64,000 bases of DNA from Bacillus safensis FO-36b (GTDB lineage Bacteria; Bacillota; Bacilli; Bacillales; Bacillaceae). A program made the translations under genes and the position numbers. The notes beneath the pieces are model-generated. The model was not told where the DNA came from, searched no databases, and saw only the letters and a program-made list of their open reading frames with translations. The stretch is from contig NZ_ASJD01000003.1 in the NCBI RefSeq assembly GCF_000691165.1, positions 372,001-436,000 on the forward strand, read 5' to 3'. Below are positions 1 to 10,327 of the stretch, in pieces. Position 1 is the stretch's first letter, and every line of letters begins with the position of its first letter.

Positions 1-453
1 GAAAAAACAAAAAAAGTAGAAGCGGCTATTGAAAAGCTTGAACAGCGGTATTTGCGTAATGTGACGCCGACAGAGGTGGCTGAGGAACTCGGCATGAGTG
101 AACAGGATGTCGTCACAACGATGAATGAAGGATTCTTTGCAAATCTGCTCTCAATTGATGAGAAGCTGCATGATCAAGAAGACGGAGAGAACGTCCAAGT
201 CATGATTCGCGACGAGAAGTCTGTGACTCCAGAAGAGAAAATGCTGAAAGATGAATTAATTGAACAGCTTTCTGAAAAAATCACAGAGCTTTCAGAAAAA
301 GAAAAGCTTGTGATCAGTCTTTTCTATAAAGAAGAACTGACATTAACGGAAATCGGTCAAGTGCTCAATTTATCTACCTCGCGCATTTCGCAAATTCATT
401 CAAAGGCCTTGTTCAAGCTTAAGCATCTGCTTGATAAAGCCATTCAATCTTAA
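1..453 (+). CDS. sigD: RNA polymerase sigma factor SigD (FliA type), 3' part only
   Basis: The reading frame is open from base 1, so the gene's 5' part lies outside the window; 150 codons and the stop remain. The visible part covers the end of sigma region 3 (a helix-turn-helix around TPTEVAEELGMSEQDV) and all of region 4, ending in LTLTEIGQVLNLSTSRISQIHSKAL, the -35 recognition helix-turn-helix. In Bacillus, SigD is the flagellar/motility/autolysin sigma factor and sits at the end of the fla/che operon immediately before swrB, exactly as here. The ATG at 52 gives a shorter frame but is internal to the family's normal protein. Identification rests on region 4 plus the swrB-rpsB neighbours. 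Confidence 0.95.
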   Translation, partial: EKTKKVEAAIEKLEQRYLRNVTPTEVAEELGMSEQDVVTTMNEGFFANLLSIDEKLHDQEDGENVQVMIRDEKSVTPEEKMLKDELIEQLSEKITELSEKEKLVISLFYKEELTLTEIGQVLNLSTSRISQIHSKALFKLKHLLDKAIQS

Positions 454-474
454 AGAGTTAGTGAGTGAAAAAAT

Positions 475-1014
475 ATGTTATGGCTGATTAGCTTCATGCT
501 TCATGCTGCACTTATTTATTTTGTGATTATTTTATATACGAGAATGAATTCGCTGAAGGCAACAGAACAAAAGCAGCGAGAACTTCTAGAAGAAACGGAA
601 AATACCCTGGCTGCATTTTTGATGGAGGTCAAAGAAGAGAATGACAAACTATCAAAAGTGGCAGCCGCTTCCCCTGATTTTTCTGCTGAAGAGCTGAAAT
701 CGGATCTTCAGACACCAAAGCAGCCACAACCACCAATTGAATCCCAGCAATCGGTCGAAAGTGAAGATCCCGTACCGGAGCACCTGTCGGCTCTCCTTAG
801 CGAAGTTGAGGTGCAGGAAGAGAAGGTAAACGAACCCGTTCCACAACTCGAAACAGAGGCTTCTATGCCTTCTAAAAGTGAAATAGAAGAAACATTCGAG
901 GACCAAGTGAAGACCCTATATGATGAAGGGCGGTCACTAGAAGAAATAGCGAAAGAAATGAAAACTGGCAAGACAGAAATCGAGCTTTTATTAAAATTTA
1001 GCGGAAAGCTGTAA
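475..1014 (+). CDS. swrB: Swarming motility protein SwrB
   Basis: A 179-residue protein with one N-terminal membrane helix (about residues 3-22, MLWLISFMLHAALIYFVIIL) followed by a long, charged, low-complexity cytoplasmic part (residues 25-130, rich in E, K, P, Q). A short C-terminal helix-turn-helix-like segment follows (VKTLYDEGRSLEEIAKEMKTGKTEIELLLKF). This architecture and the position between sigD and rpsB match B. subtilis SwrB, which promotes flagellar type III secretion activation and swarming. It starts 21 bases after sigD and is probably cotranscribed. The linker is poorly conserved in the family, so assignment relies on topology, C-terminus and synteny. Confidence 0.88.
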   Translation: MLWLISFMLHAALIYFVIILYTRMNSLKATEQKQRELLEETENTLAAFLMEVKEENDKLSKVAAASPDFSAEELKSDLQTPKQPQPPIESQQSVESEDPVPEHLSALLSEVEVQEEKVNEPVPQLETEASMPSKSEIEETFEDQVKTLYDEGRSLEEIAKEMKTGKTEIELLLKFSGKL

Positions 1015-1021
1015 AGGATTC

Positions 1022-1050
1022 TTGATTGTCAGTCCATCATGTGTTATATT
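1022..1050 (+). promoter_or_regulatory. SigA-type promoter of rpsB
   Basis: A -35 box TTGATT (1022-1027) and a -10 box TATATT (1045-1050) are separated by 17 bases. The predicted transcript would carry a leader of about 110 bases before the rpsB AGGAGG site. That length is compatible with an autoregulatory ribosomal-protein leader, but I did not identify a specific fold. Confidence 0.65.
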
Positions 1051-1091
1051 ATTTCTTGGTGTTAAATACACACGCTTAATGATTCGTATGA

Positions 1092-1904
<813 letters not shown>

Positions 1905-1911
1905 CCTATTC

Positions 1912-1952
1912 AAAAGGTGATAAGAGGGAAATGCCTTTTATCACCTTTTTTT
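1912..1952 (+). terminator. Intrinsic terminator after rpsB
   Basis: Inverted repeat AAAAGGTGATA / TATCACCTT around a short spacer, followed by a run of seven T residues. It probably gives partial termination between rpsB and tsf. Confidence 0.85.
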
Positions 1953-1995
1953 CACCTAGTAATCCGTGTTTTAACATAGAAGGAGGAAATGTAAA

Positions 1996-2877
1996 ATGGC
2001 AATTACTGCTCAATTAGTTAAAGAACTGCGTCAAAAAACTGGTGCAGGTATGATGGACTGTAAAAAAGCGTTAACAGAAACTGATGGTGACATCGAGAAA
2101 GCAATCGACCTTCTAAGAGAAAAAGGAATCGCAAAAGCTGCGAAAAAAGCAGACCGTATTGCGGCAGAAGGATTAACTCTTATCAAAACTGACGGCAACA
2201 CAGGCGTGATCCTAGAAGTGAACTCTGAGACTGATTTCGTTGCGAAAAACGAAGGATTCCAAGCACTTCTTAACGAACTTGCTGATCATTTGCTTGCTGC
2301 TAAACCTGCAACAATTGAAGAAGCTCATGCTTCTAAAATGGAAAACGGTTCTACAGTTGAAGAGCATATCACATCTGCAATTGCGAAAATCGGAGAGAAA
2401 ATCACTCTACGCCGTTTCTCTGTTATCACAAAAGAAGATAATGCTGCATTCGGTTCTTACCTGCACATGGGCGGACGTATCGGTGTGTTAGCTGTTCTTA
2501 ATGGAACAACTGACGAAGAGCTTGCAAGAGACATCGCAATGCACGTTGCAGCTGTAAACCCTAAATACATTTCTCGTGACCAAGTGTCAGAAGAAGAAGC
2601 AAACCGTGAGCGTGAAGTATTAACACAGCAAGCTCTTCAAGAAGGAAAGCCTGAAAACATCGTAGCTAAAATGGTAGAAGGCCGTCTAAACAAATTCTTC
2701 GAAGAAATTTGCTTACTTGACCAAGCGTTCGTTAAAAACCCAGATGAAAAAGTGAAACAAGTTGTAGCTGCGAAAAACGCAACTGTTCAAACTTATGTTC
2801 GCTATGAAGTGGGCGAAGGTATCGAAAAACGTCAAGACAACTTTGCTGAAGAAGTTATGAGCCAAGTGAAAAAATAA
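1996..2877 (+). CDS. tsf: Elongation factor Ts
   Basis: The 293-residue protein starts with the EF-Ts signature [26 protein letters not shown] and contains the second signature [12 protein letters not shown] near residue 80. The length is normal for Firmicute EF-Ts. It is the guanine-nucleotide exchange factor of EF-Tu, in the cytoplasm. A GGAGG site lies 8 bases before the ATG. Gene order rpsB-tsf-pyrH-frr is the standard bacterial translation/UMP kinase cluster. Confidence 0.99.
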   Translation: MAITAQLVKELRQKTGAGMMDCKKALTETDGDIEKAIDLLREKGIAKAAKKADRIAAEGLTLIKTDGNTGVILEVNSETDFVAKNEGFQALLNELADHLLAAKPATIEEAHASKMENGSTVEEHITSAIAKIGEKITLRRFSVITKEDNAAFGSYLHMGGRIGVLAVLNGTTDEELARDIAMHVAAVNPKYISRDQVSEEEANREREVLTQQALQEGKPENIVAKMVEGRLNKFFEEICLLDQAFVKNPDEKVKQVVAAKNATVQTYVRYEVGEGIEKRQDNFAEEVMSQVKK

Positions 2878-2905
2878 TGTTTGAAAAGCTCTCTGGGGCT
2901 TTTTT

Positions 2906-2938
2906 AGGGAGCACAAGCACTGTGTTCCCTATTTTTTA
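2906..2938 (+). terminator. Intrinsic terminator after tsf
   Basis: AGGGAGCACA and TGTGTTCCCT pair around a 5-base loop and are followed by ATTTTTTAG. Confidence 0.85.
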
Positions 2939-2949
2939 GAGGATATTGA

Positions 2950-2978
2950 TTTACAAAAGACAGTTTCTTACGCATAAT
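2950..2978 (+). promoter_or_regulatory. SigA-type promoter of pyrH-frr
   Basis: -35 TTTACA (2950-2955) and -10 CATAAT (2973-2978) with a 17-base spacer, located between the tsf terminator and the pyrH start. Confidence 0.6.
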
Positions 2979-3011
2979 AAGAGACGGTATAGTTTACACT
3001 TGGAGGTTATC

Positions 3012-3734
3012 ATGAGCAAACCGAAATATAATCGCATTGTACTGAAGCTAAGTGGCGAAGCACTAGCGGGTGATGCTGGAAATGGAATTAACCCAACTGT
3101 CATTCAATCAATTGCAAAGCAAGTAAAAGAAATTGCAGAGCTCGATGTTGAAGTTGCAGTCGTTGTAGGCGGAGGAAACCTTTGGCGCGGAAAGACAGGC
3201 AGTGATCTAGGAATGGACCGTGCAACAGCAGACTACATGGGGATGCTGGCAACAGTGATGAACTCACTGGCGTTACAGGACAGCCTAGAAACGCTTGGCA
3301 TTCAGTCTAGAGTGCAAACCTCTATCGAAATGAGACAGGTTGCAGAACCATACATAAGAAGAAAAGCGATCCGTCATCTTGAAAAGAAACGTGTCGTCAT
3401 TTTTGCTGCAGGAACAGGAAACCCTTATTTCTCTACAGATACTACGGCAGCACTTCGTGCAGCAGAAATTGAAGCAGATGTCATTTTAATGGCGAAAAAT
3501 AATGTAGATGGTGTCTACAGTGCTGATCCTCGTACAGATGCGGATGCAGTAAAATATGATAAGCTTTCATATCTTGATGTACTTAAAGAAGGGCTTGCTG
3601 TAATGGATTCTACTGCGTCCTCATTATGTATGGACAATGACATTCCATTAATCGTCTTCTCCATTATGGAAGAAGGAAATATTAAACGTGCCGTAAACGG
3701 CGAATCAATCGGAACGATCGTGAGGGGGAAATAA
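3012..3734 (+). CDS. pyrH: Uridylate kinase (UMP kinase)
   Basis: Bacterial-type UMP kinase of the amino acid kinase fold (240 residues), phosphorylating UMP to UDP with ATP. Visible motifs are the N-terminal [11 protein letters not shown], the glycine-rich [28 protein letters not shown], and the nucleotide-site [23 protein letters not shown]. The ATG at 3012 is preceded by TTGGAGG at good spacing; the frame extends upstream to 2946, but that extension runs through the promoter and lacks a ribosome site. frr begins one base after the stop. Confidence 0.98.
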   Translation: MSKPKYNRIVLKLSGEALAGDAGNGINPTVIQSIAKQVKEIAELDVEVAVVVGGGNLWRGKTGSDLGMDRATADYMGMLATVMNSLALQDSLETLGIQSRVQTSIEMRQVAEPYIRRKAIRHLEKKRVVIFAAGTGNPYFSTDTTAALRAAEIEADVILMAKNNVDGVYSADPRTDADAVKYDKLSYLDVLKEGLAVMDSTASSLCMDNDIPLIVFSIMEEGNIKRAVNGESIGTIVRGK

Positions 3735-3735
3735 C

Positions 3736-4293
3736 GTGTCAAAAGAAGTGTTGAACCAAACGAAAGAAAAAATGGAAAAAGCCGTACAAGCCTACGGACG
3801 TGAGCTTGCAACTGTTCGTGCTGGCCGTGCAAATGCTTCACTGCTTGATAAAGTGACAGTGGATTATTACGGTGCACAAACACCGCTTAACCAAATTGCG
3901 TCGATCACAGTGCCAGAAGCACGTATGCTGATTATCACACCTTACGATAAAACAGCAATCGGTGATATCGAAAAAGCGATCCAAAAGTCTGATCTTGGCA
4001 TCACGCCAACAAGTGACGGAAATGTGATCCGCATTGCGATTCCTGCGCTGACAGAAGAAAGACGTAAAGAGCTTGTGAAAGTCGTGAAAAAATACTCAGA
4101 AGAAGCAAAAGTAGCTGTTCGTAACGTGCGTCGTGATGCAAACGATGATTTGAAAAAGCTTGAGAAAAATGGGGAGATCACTGAAGATGAATTAAGATCA
4201 TCGACAGAGGATGTTCAAAAATTGACAGATGAATATGTCGCTAAAATTGATGACGTGACGAAAGATAAAGAAAAAGAAATCATGGAAGTTTAA
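3736..4293 (+). CDS. frr: Ribosome recycling factor
   Basis: A 185-residue RRF, the usual length, which with EF-G splits post-termination ribosomes. Typical segments are [47 protein letters not shown], and [27 protein letters not shown]. It starts with GTG one base after the pyrH stop, with GAGGGGGAA as ribosome site inside the pyrH end, so translation is probably coupled. Confidence 0.98.
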   Translation: MSKEVLNQTKEKMEKAVQAYGRELATVRAGRANASLLDKVTVDYYGAQTPLNQIASITVPEARMLIITPYDKTAIGDIEKAIQKSDLGITPTSDGNVIRIAIPALTEERRKELVKVVKKYSEEAKVAVRNVRRDANDDLKKLEKNGEITEDELRSSTEDVQKLTDEYVAKIDDVTKDKEKEIMEV

Positions 4294-4323
4294 GAAAAAA
4301 CTATGTACAATAGATAATAGTGA

Positions 4324-4357
4324 AAAGACCCTCTTCATGTTTACAGGGGGTTTTTTT
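4324..4357 (+). terminator. Intrinsic terminator after frr
   Basis: GACCCTC pairs with the GGGGGT block across a 12-base loop and is followed by seven T residues. Confidence 0.8.
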
Positions 4358-4383
4358 GTTAATACTGTTGATGACTATATTAT
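4356..4383 (+). promoter_or_regulatory. Possible SigA promoter of the uppS-cdsA-dxr-rasP operon
   Basis: TTGTTA (4356-4361) and TATTAT (4378-4383) are 16 bases apart, starting inside the T tract of the frr terminator. The match is moderate. Confidence 0.4.
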
Positions 4384-4423
4384 TTAGCGGGAACGCAACC
4401 TTTTTGGGTGATGGAGGAATCTC

Positions 4424-5206
4424 ATGCTCAATATACTCAAAAATTGGAAGAATCAGCAAACAGCAGCTTCCAACTTAGAAAGCCTGACAAAAGAAGACAT
4501 ATTAAATGGAGAAATTCCTGAACATATTGCCATTATCATGGATGGGAACGGAAGATGGGCGAAAAAACGTGCTCTTCCACGGGTAGCAGGTCATCATGAA
4601 GGAATGAAAGTCGTCAAGCGCATGACAAAGCTTGCAAATGAGCTGAATGTCAAAGTGCTGACTTTGTATGCTTTCTCTACGGAAAATTGGAAACGTCCAA
4701 AATTAGAAGTAGACTTTTTAATGAAACTTCCTGAAGAATTTTTAAACATCTACCTGCCTGAACTCATCGAAGAAAATGTCCGTGTGCGTTTAACAGGTGA
4801 TCCAGACGGCCTCCCGCAGCATACGAAAAAAGCGGTAGAGAACGCAGTAAAGAGTACGGCGAACAACGACGGACTCATTTTGAACTTTGCGCTCAACTAT
4901 GGTGGGCGCACAGAAATCGTCTCCGCATGCAGACAAATTTCTGAAAAGGTCAAAGAAGGTAAGCTTCGAGCAGAAGACATCACAGAAGAGATGTTTTCAG
5001 CTTATTTAATGACAGAATCTCTTCAAGATCCGGATTTGCTCATTCGCACGAGTGGAGAAATTAGATTAAGCAACTTTATGCTTTGGCAAATTGCGTACAG
5101 CGAGTTTGTCTTTACGGATGTGCTTTGGCCTGACTTTTCTGATGAGCACCTTATAGGCGCTATCGGAGAGTACCAGCGCCGCGGCCGGAGGTTCGGTGGA
5201 ATTTAG
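4424..5206 (+). CDS. uppS: Undecaprenyl diphosphate synthase (isoprenyl transferase)
   Basis: A cis-prenyltransferase of 260 residues that extends farnesyl diphosphate with isopentenyl diphosphate to C55-PP, the lipid carrier precursor for wall polymers. Signature blocks are AIIMDGNGRWAKKR with the catalytic Asp, GHHEGMKVVKR, LYAFSTENWKRP, and the C-terminal DLLIRTSGEIRLSNFMLWQ (RTSGE..RLSNF) with the AYSEF segment. A GGAGG site lies before the ATG. It heads an operon with cdsA, dxr and rasP as in B. subtilis. Confidence 0.98.
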   Translation: MLNILKNWKNQQTAASNLESLTKEDILNGEIPEHIAIIMDGNGRWAKKRALPRVAGHHEGMKVVKRMTKLANELNVKVLTLYAFSTENWKRPKLEVDFLMKLPEEFLNIYLPELIEENVRVRLTGDPDGLPQHTKKAVENAVKSTANNDGLILNFALNYGGRTEIVSACRQISEKVKEGKLRAEDITEEMFSAYLMTESLQDPDLLIRTSGEIRLSNFMLWQIAYSEFVFTDVLWPDFSDEHLIGAIGEYQRRGRRFGGI

Positions 5207-5218
5207 AGGGTGGTGCAG

Positions 5219-6013
5219 ATGAAACAAAGAATTTTGACGGGTGTTTTGGCAGCTGCAGTCTTTTTGCTTGCAGTTATATATGGACAGATGCCATTTACCC
5301 TGCTGATTTATTTAATGGGAAGTGTCGCTCTCTTTGAGCTTTTAAGAATGAAAAAGATCTCGATTTTCAGCTTTCCTGGTATTGTCAGCTTAATATTGCT
5401 TTGGCTTTTAATGGGCGGAGACAACAGCTTCTTCCCAAACGTGGACGCATCAAAAATGCAGATTGCTTTATTTGCAGTCTTAATACTTTTAACTTATACA
5501 GTTTTGAGCAAAAACTCTTTCACATTCGATGAGGTTGCTTTTGTTGTATTAGCCACATTATATATTGGCGTTAGTTTCTATTATTTTATCCAAATTAGAG
5601 GCTTATATGGCATGAGTGCGATCTTCTTCGCAGCAGTGATTATTTGGTCTACTGACTCAGGAGCCTATTTTATTGGGAAATCTATGGGGAAACGAAAGCT
5701 TTGGCCAGAAATCAGCCCAAACAAAACAGTAGAAGGATTTATCGGCGGAATCGTCACAGCGGTCGTGTTGTCACTTGTGTTTCAGGTGGTTACAGGATTT
5801 TTGCCATCATATCTGCTTGTGATGTTTATTACTCTTTTACTCAGTATCTTTGGACAGCTAGGCGACCTTGTGGAATCTGCTTTAAAGCGTCATTATCACG
5901 TGAAGGATTCAGGGACAATTCTCCCTGGCCATGGCGGGATTTTGGACAGGTTTGACAGCTTTTTATTCGTTCTGCCGTTTTTATACTTACTGCTCGCAAC
6001 GTTTGCCAGCTAA
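5219..6013 (+). CDS. cdsA: Phosphatidate cytidylyltransferase (CDP-diglyceride synthase)
   Basis: Integral membrane enzyme that makes CDP-diacylglycerol from CTP and phosphatidic acid. About eight hydrophobic segments and the family's C-terminal signature (SALKRHYHVKDSGTILPGHGG followed by LDRFDS) are visible. Upstream GTG codons at 5210 and 5213 are in frame but overlap the ribosome site GAGGGTGG, so the ATG at 5219 (MKQRILTG, 264 residues) is preferred. It lies 12 bases after uppS and before dxr. Confidence 0.97.
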   Translation: MKQRILTGVLAAAVFLLAVIYGQMPFTLLIYLMGSVALFELLRMKKISIFSFPGIVSLILLWLLMGGDNSFFPNVDASKMQIALFAVLILLTYTVLSKNSFTFDEVAFVVLATLYIGVSFYYFIQIRGLYGMSAIFFAAVIIWSTDSGAYFIGKSMGKRKLWPEISPNKTVEGFIGGIVTAVVLSLVFQVVTGFLPSYLLVMFITLLLSIFGQLGDLVESALKRHYHVKDSGTILPGHGGILDRFDSFLFVLPFLYLLLATFAS

Positions 6014-6052
6014 CCTCATAGAAACTTATTGAACGAGAGAAGGAGTGGCAAT

Positions 6053-7204
6053 TTGAAATATATTTCGCTATTAGGCGCAACAGGATCAATTGGAGAACAA
6101 ACGTTAGATGTGATCAGTCAGCACCCGGACAAGTTTAAGCTGAAAGCCATGACATTTGGCAGAAATATAGCAAAGGCGATTCCGATCATTGAGCGCTTTC
6201 AGCCTGAATTCGTCGGCTGTGTAGACGAAGAAACCTATCACATGCTAAAAAATCATTCATTTGCATACGATGTGAAGCTGGCTGCTGGTGAAGAAGCCAA
6301 CATCGAGGCAGCGACCTATGATGCAGTGGACGTAGTGGTCAATGCACTTGTAGGGAGTGTTGGACTTGTTCCAACATTAAAGGCCATTGAACAAAAAAAG
6401 ACGATTGCTCTCGCAAATAAGGAAACACTTGTGACAGCTGGTCATATAGTAAAAGAGTACGCTAAAACATATGATGTACCTTTACTTCCTGTCGATAGTG
6501 AGCATTCCGCTATTTTTCAATGCCTGCAAGGTGAACAAGCTAAAAATATTGAACGCTTAATCGTGACAGCTTCAGGTGGTAGTTTCCGAGATAAAAAACG
6601 AACTGAACTTGAAGGTGTTACGGTTGAAGAAGCGCTGAACCACCCGAATTGGTCGATGGGAGCGAAAATCACCATTGATTCAGCGACGATGATGAATAAG
6701 GGTCTTGAGGTGATCGAGGCACATTGGTTGTTTGATATCCCTTATGAACAAATTGATGTGCTGCTACATAAAGAGAGCATTATCCATTCGATGGTGGAAT
6801 TTCACGACAAAAGCGTCATGGCTCAGTTAGGGACACCTGACATGAGAGTGCCTATTCAATATGCACTCACATACCCTGACCGGGCGCCGTTACAAGAAGC
6901 GAAATCATTGAACCTTTGGGAGATTGGACAATTGAATTTCCAGAAAGCGGATTTTGACAGGTATCGCTGCTTACATTTTGCTTATGAATCAGGTAAAATA
7001 GGAGGGACAATGCCTGCTGTACTTAATGCAGCAAATGAAATGGCAGTCGATGCATTTCTGAAAGGCAAAGTAACGTTCCTGCAAATTGAAGAATTGATTG
7101 AAAAGGCACTAATCAGACATCATGTGATTTCAACGCCTAGTTTGCAAGATATCCATGAAGTGGACAAAGATACACGAGACTTTGTTCAATCAATCCTCAC
7201 ATAA
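6053..7204 (+). CDS. dxr: 1-deoxy-D-xylulose 5-phosphate reductoisomerase
   Basis: Catalyses the NADPH-dependent conversion of DXP to 2-C-methylerythritol 4-phosphate, the second step of the MEP isoprenoid pathway that feeds UppS. It shows the N-terminal Rossmann motif [29 protein letters not shown], the metal/substrate site [46 protein letters not shown], and [11 protein letters not shown] frame extends upstream to 6029, but the TTG at 6053 has AAGGAGTGG at correct spacing and gives the family's usual N-terminus [11 protein letters not shown] (383 residues). Confidence 0.97.
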   Translation: MKYISLLGATGSIGEQTLDVISQHPDKFKLKAMTFGRNIAKAIPIIERFQPEFVGCVDEETYHMLKNHSFAYDVKLAAGEEANIEAATYDAVDVVVNALVGSVGLVPTLKAIEQKKTIALANKETLVTAGHIVKEYAKTYDVPLLPVDSEHSAIFQCLQGEQAKNIERLIVTASGGSFRDKKRTELEGVTVEEALNHPNWSMGAKITIDSATMMNKGLEVIEAHWLFDIPYEQIDVLLHKESIIHSMVEFHDKSVMAQLGTPDMRVPIQYALTYPDRAPLQEAKSLNLWEIGQLNFQKADFDRYRCLHFAYESGKIGGTMPAVLNAANEMAVDAFLKGKVTFLQIEELIEKALIRHHVISTPSLQDIHEVDKDTRDFVQSILT

Positions 7205-7216
7205 GGTGGTATGTTC

Positions 7217-8476
7217 GTGAATACAGTGATTGCGTTTATTATTATTTTTGGAACGCTCGTTTTTTTCCACGAGCTTGGCCATTTAATTATGGCGCAGCGC
7301 GCGGGGATTTTATGCCGCGAGTTCGCAATTGGTTTTGGGCCGAAGATTTTCTCCTTTAAACGAAAAGAAACCGTTTATACCATTAGACTTCTCCCTATTG
7401 GCGGATTTGTTAAAATGGCTGGAGAGGACCCTGAAGTTATCGAAATTAAACCAGGTCATACAGTGGGGCTCTTATTCAATGAGCAAAATGAAGTAGAAAA
7501 GATCATTTTAAATGATAAAGAAAAATATCCTGATGCACTTGTCATCGAAGTTGAGCAGATTGATTTAGATCATGCTATGAGAATCTCGGGATATGAAGCT
7601 GGAAATGAAGATATTCTGACTGGCTACAATGTCAGTCAAACAAGCTTCTATATTGCAGATGGTGAAGAAATTCAAATCGCACCATACAATCGTCAATTCG
7701 GTTCAAAAACGGTTTGGCAGCGAATTAAAGCTATCGCAGCTGGACCGATTATGAACTTTATTCTAGCGTATGTGATTTTGGTTGCTTTAGGTTTTATTCA
7801 AGGGGTAACCGTTGATGATCCTGTACTCGGTAAGCTGACGAAAGACGGCCGGGCGGCTGAGGCTGGACTCATGCAGGGAGATCACATCGTGTCCATTAAC
7901 GGCGAGAAAATGAATTCTTGGACAGACGTCGTTCAAACAGTTCAAAAGAACCCTGAGAAAAAAATGAATGTCGTCATTGACCGAGACGGCAAGGAAAGCA
8001 CTGTGCAGGTTGTACCAGAAGCTGTGAAAGCAGATGGGAAAAGCATTGGCCGTTTCGGATCATATCCGCCAACGGAAAATGGATTTTTGAAAGTTATTTC
8101 ATCCTCTGGAACAACTGTCGTTTCAACGGCAGGTCTGATCTTAACGAACTTGCAAAAAATTGTCACAGGACAATTTTCACTAGACATGTTAGCAGGTCCT
8201 GTTGGAATTTATGACATGACAGGAGAAGTAGCCAAACAAGGTGTGTTAACATTAATGCAGTTTGCGGCGTTCCTCAGTATCAACCTAGGCATCGTGAATT
8301 TGTTACCGATTCCTGCATTAGACGGAGGACGTTTACTATTCTTATTTGTTGAAGCCATTCGCGGTAAACCAATTAATCGTGAGAAGGAAGCACTTGTTGT
8401 CTTTATCGGTGTTGCTTTCCTCATGCTGTTAATGTTAGTGGTAACGTGGAATGACATTCAGCGGTTATTTTTATAA
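7217..8476 (+). CDS. rasP: Site-2 intramembrane zinc metalloprotease RasP
   Basis: Membrane protease of the S2P/RseP family that cleaves membrane-embedded substrates such as anti-sigma factor RsiW and signal peptide remnants. The first membrane helix carries the zinc motif HELGH, a PDZ domain lies around residues 190-270 (GLMQGDHIVSINGEKM), and the second catalytic motif is LPIPALDGGRL in a C-terminal helix. The ribosome site AAGGTGG ends at 7209; this fits GTG 7217 (MNTVIAFII), whereas the ATG at 7211 two codons upstream leaves almost no spacing but remains possible. A terminator follows, so this ends the uppS operon. Confidence 0.97.
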   Translation: MNTVIAFIIIFGTLVFFHELGHLIMAQRAGILCREFAIGFGPKIFSFKRKETVYTIRLLPIGGFVKMAGEDPEVIEIKPGHTVGLLFNEQNEVEKIILNDKEKYPDALVIEVEQIDLDHAMRISGYEAGNEDILTGYNVSQTSFYIADGEEIQIAPYNRQFGSKTVWQRIKAIAAGPIMNFILAYVILVALGFIQGVTVDDPVLGKLTKDGRAAEAGLMQGDHIVSINGEKMNSWTDVVQTVQKNPEKKMNVVIDRDGKESTVQVVPEAVKADGKSIGRFGSYPPTENGFLKVISSSGTTVVSTAGLILTNLQKIVTGQFSLDMLAGPVGIYDMTGEVAKQGVLTLMQFAAFLSINLGIVNLLPIPALDGGRLLFLFVEAIRGKPINREKEALVVFIGVAFLMLLMLVVTWNDIQRLFL

Positions 8477-8486
8477 AAACCATTCT

Positions 8487-8520
8487 CTCTTGTTTCTCAT
8501 TCCGGGAAACAAGAGTTTTT
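8487..8520 (+). terminator. Intrinsic terminator after rasP
   Basis: Perfect inverted repeat CTCTTGTTTC / GAAACAAGAG with a 9-base loop and a T5 tail. Confidence 0.9.
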
Positions 8521-8556
8521 GTGAGAAGTCCTATTTCATAAATGAGGTGTAACGAC

Positions 8557-10254
8557 ATGAGACAATCCCTGACTTTTATTCCAACTCTTCGAGAGGTGCC
8601 GGCAGATGCTGAGGCAAAAAGTCATCAACTCTTAGTAAGAGCTGGGTTTATTAGACAAAATACAAGTGGAATCTATCATTATCTGCCGCTTGCGCATAAA
8701 GTCATTCAGCATATTCAATCGATCGTCCGCAAGGAAATGGAAAAGGCAGGCGCGGCTGAGCTGCTAATGCCAGTGCTGCAGCAGGCAGAAATGTGGCAAG
8801 AGTCAGGAAGATGGTATACATACGGTCCAGAACTGATGCGTATGAAGGATCGCCACGGACGCGAATTTGCGCTTGGCCCAACCCACGAAGAAGTGATCAC
8901 ATCATTAGTACGCAGCGAAGTGAAATCGTATAAGAAGCTACCTTTAACACTATATCAAATTCAATCAAAATTCCGTGATGAACAGAGACCACGCTTTGGA
9001 CTGCTGCGCGGACGTGAATTTATCATGAAGGATGCATACTCATTCCATTCTTCACCAGAAAGCCTTGATGAGACATACAACAAAATGTTTACGGCTTACT
9101 CTAATGTGTTCTCAAAAGTGGGTCTCAATTTTAGACCAGTCATTGCAGATTCAGGGGCAATGGGTGGAAAAGATACGCATGAGTTCATGGCGCTCTCAGA
9201 AGTCGGAGAGGATACCATCGCTTATTCTGATACGTCCTCATATGCCGCGAATATCGAAATGGCTGAGGCTGTATATCACGGAAAAGAAGCAAATCCTGCG
9301 GACTTCAAAGAGCTTGAAAAAGTCCATACGCCGCAAATGAAAACCATTCAAGATGTGGCTGGCTTTTTAGAAGTTGACCCTTCTGCTTGCATTAAATCTG
9401 TTTTGTTTAAAGCAGATGATGCGTATGTTCTGATCCTAACTAGAGGCGATCATGAAGTAAATGATGTGAAAGTGAAAAACTTGGTAGGAGCACAGCTTGT
9501 CGAGCTTGCTTCACGCGAAGAAGTGCTGAAAGTTATTGGAACTGAGCCTGGATTTGTTGGACCTGTTAAACTGGAAGCAGAAGTCGATATTTATGCGGAC
9601 CTTGCTGTGAAGGGAATGACAAATGCTGTCGCTGGTGCAAACGAAGCGGATTATCATTATGTCAATGTCAATCCTGCACGTGACGTGTCAGTAAAAGAAT
9701 TCACAGATCTTCGCTTGATTCAAGAAGGAGATGTTTCTCCAGATGGGGAAGGCACAATCCAATTTGCAAAAGGGATTGAAGTAGGACAAGTCTTTAAACT
9801 GGGCACTCGTTATTCTGAGTCGATGGATGCAACGTACCTCGATGAGAATGGTCGTGCGCAGCCAATGATTATGGGCTGCTATGGCATCGGCATCTCTAGA
9901 ACGCTGTCAGCGATTGTTGAACAGCATCACGATGAGAAAGGAATCATTTGGCCGGAAACAGTGGCACCATATGACCTACACCTCCTTGCATTAAATATGA
10001 AAAACGATGCGCAGAAAGAACTGGCTGAAACGTTGTACGAGCGCTTAGAAGATGAAGGCTTTGACGTACTTTTCGATGACCGCCAGGAGCGTGCAGGAGT
10101 AAAATTTGCAGACAGTGATTTAATTGGACTGCCAATTCGTATTAGCTGCGGAAAACGTTCAGAAGAAGGTATAGTAGAAGTGAAGTTTAGAAAATCAGGT
10201 GAATCACATGAAGTATCTGTTGATGATCTGATTTCATTTATACGCCAAGCATAA
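8557..10254 (+). CDS. proS: Prolyl-tRNA synthetase (bacterial type, with editing domain)
   Basis: Class II synthetase of 565 residues that charges tRNA-Pro. Motif 1 region ([24 protein letters not shown]), motif 2 ([31 protein letters not shown]) and motif 3 ([10 protein letters not shown]) are present. An inserted YbaK-like editing domain lies at about residues 225-400 and an anticodon-binding domain at the C-terminus. The in-frame ATG at 8542 overlaps the ribosome site GAGGTGT, so ATG 8557 ([19 protein letters not shown]) is chosen. It is followed by polC as in B. subtilis. Confidence 0.98.
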   Translation: MRQSLTFIPTLREVPADAEAKSHQLLVRAGFIRQNTSGIYHYLPLAHKVIQHIQSIVRKEMEKAGAAELLMPVLQQAEMWQESGRWYTYGPELMRMKDRHGREFALGPTHEEVITSLVRSEVKSYKKLPLTLYQIQSKFRDEQRPRFGLLRGREFIMKDAYSFHSSPESLDETYNKMFTAYSNVFSKVGLNFRPVIADSGAMGGKDTHEFMALSEVGEDTIAYSDTSSYAANIEMAEAVYHGKEANPADFKELEKVHTPQMKTIQDVAGFLEVDPSACIKSVLFKADDAYVLILTRGDHEVNDVKVKNLVGAQLVELASREEVLKVIGTEPGFVGPVKLEAEVDIYADLAVKGMTNAVAGANEADYHYVNVNPARDVSVKEFTDLRLIQEGDVSPDGEGTIQFAKGIEVGQVFKLGTRYSESMDATYLDENGRAQPMIMGCYGIGISRTLSAIVEQHHDEKGIIWPETVAPYDLHLLALNMKNDAQKELAETLYERLEDEGFDVLFDDRQERAGVKFADSDLIGLPIRISCGKRSEEGIVEVKFRKSGESHEVSVDDLISFIRQA

Positions 10255-10270
10255 AGCGAACAAAAAAATG

Positions 10271-10300
10271 AAGGTACCTCCTGTAGAAAAGAGGTACCTT
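10271..10300 (+). promoter_or_regulatory. Perfect inverted repeat between proS and polC
   Basis: AAGGTACCTC (10271-10280) and GAGGTACCTT (10291-10300) form a 10-base-pair stem with a 10-base loop. The tail TTCTGATT is a poor U tract, so this is either a weak terminator or an mRNA-processing or stability hairpin. Confidence 0.55.
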
Positions 10301-10327
10301 TCTGATTGACAAAAGGAGGGTCCTGTC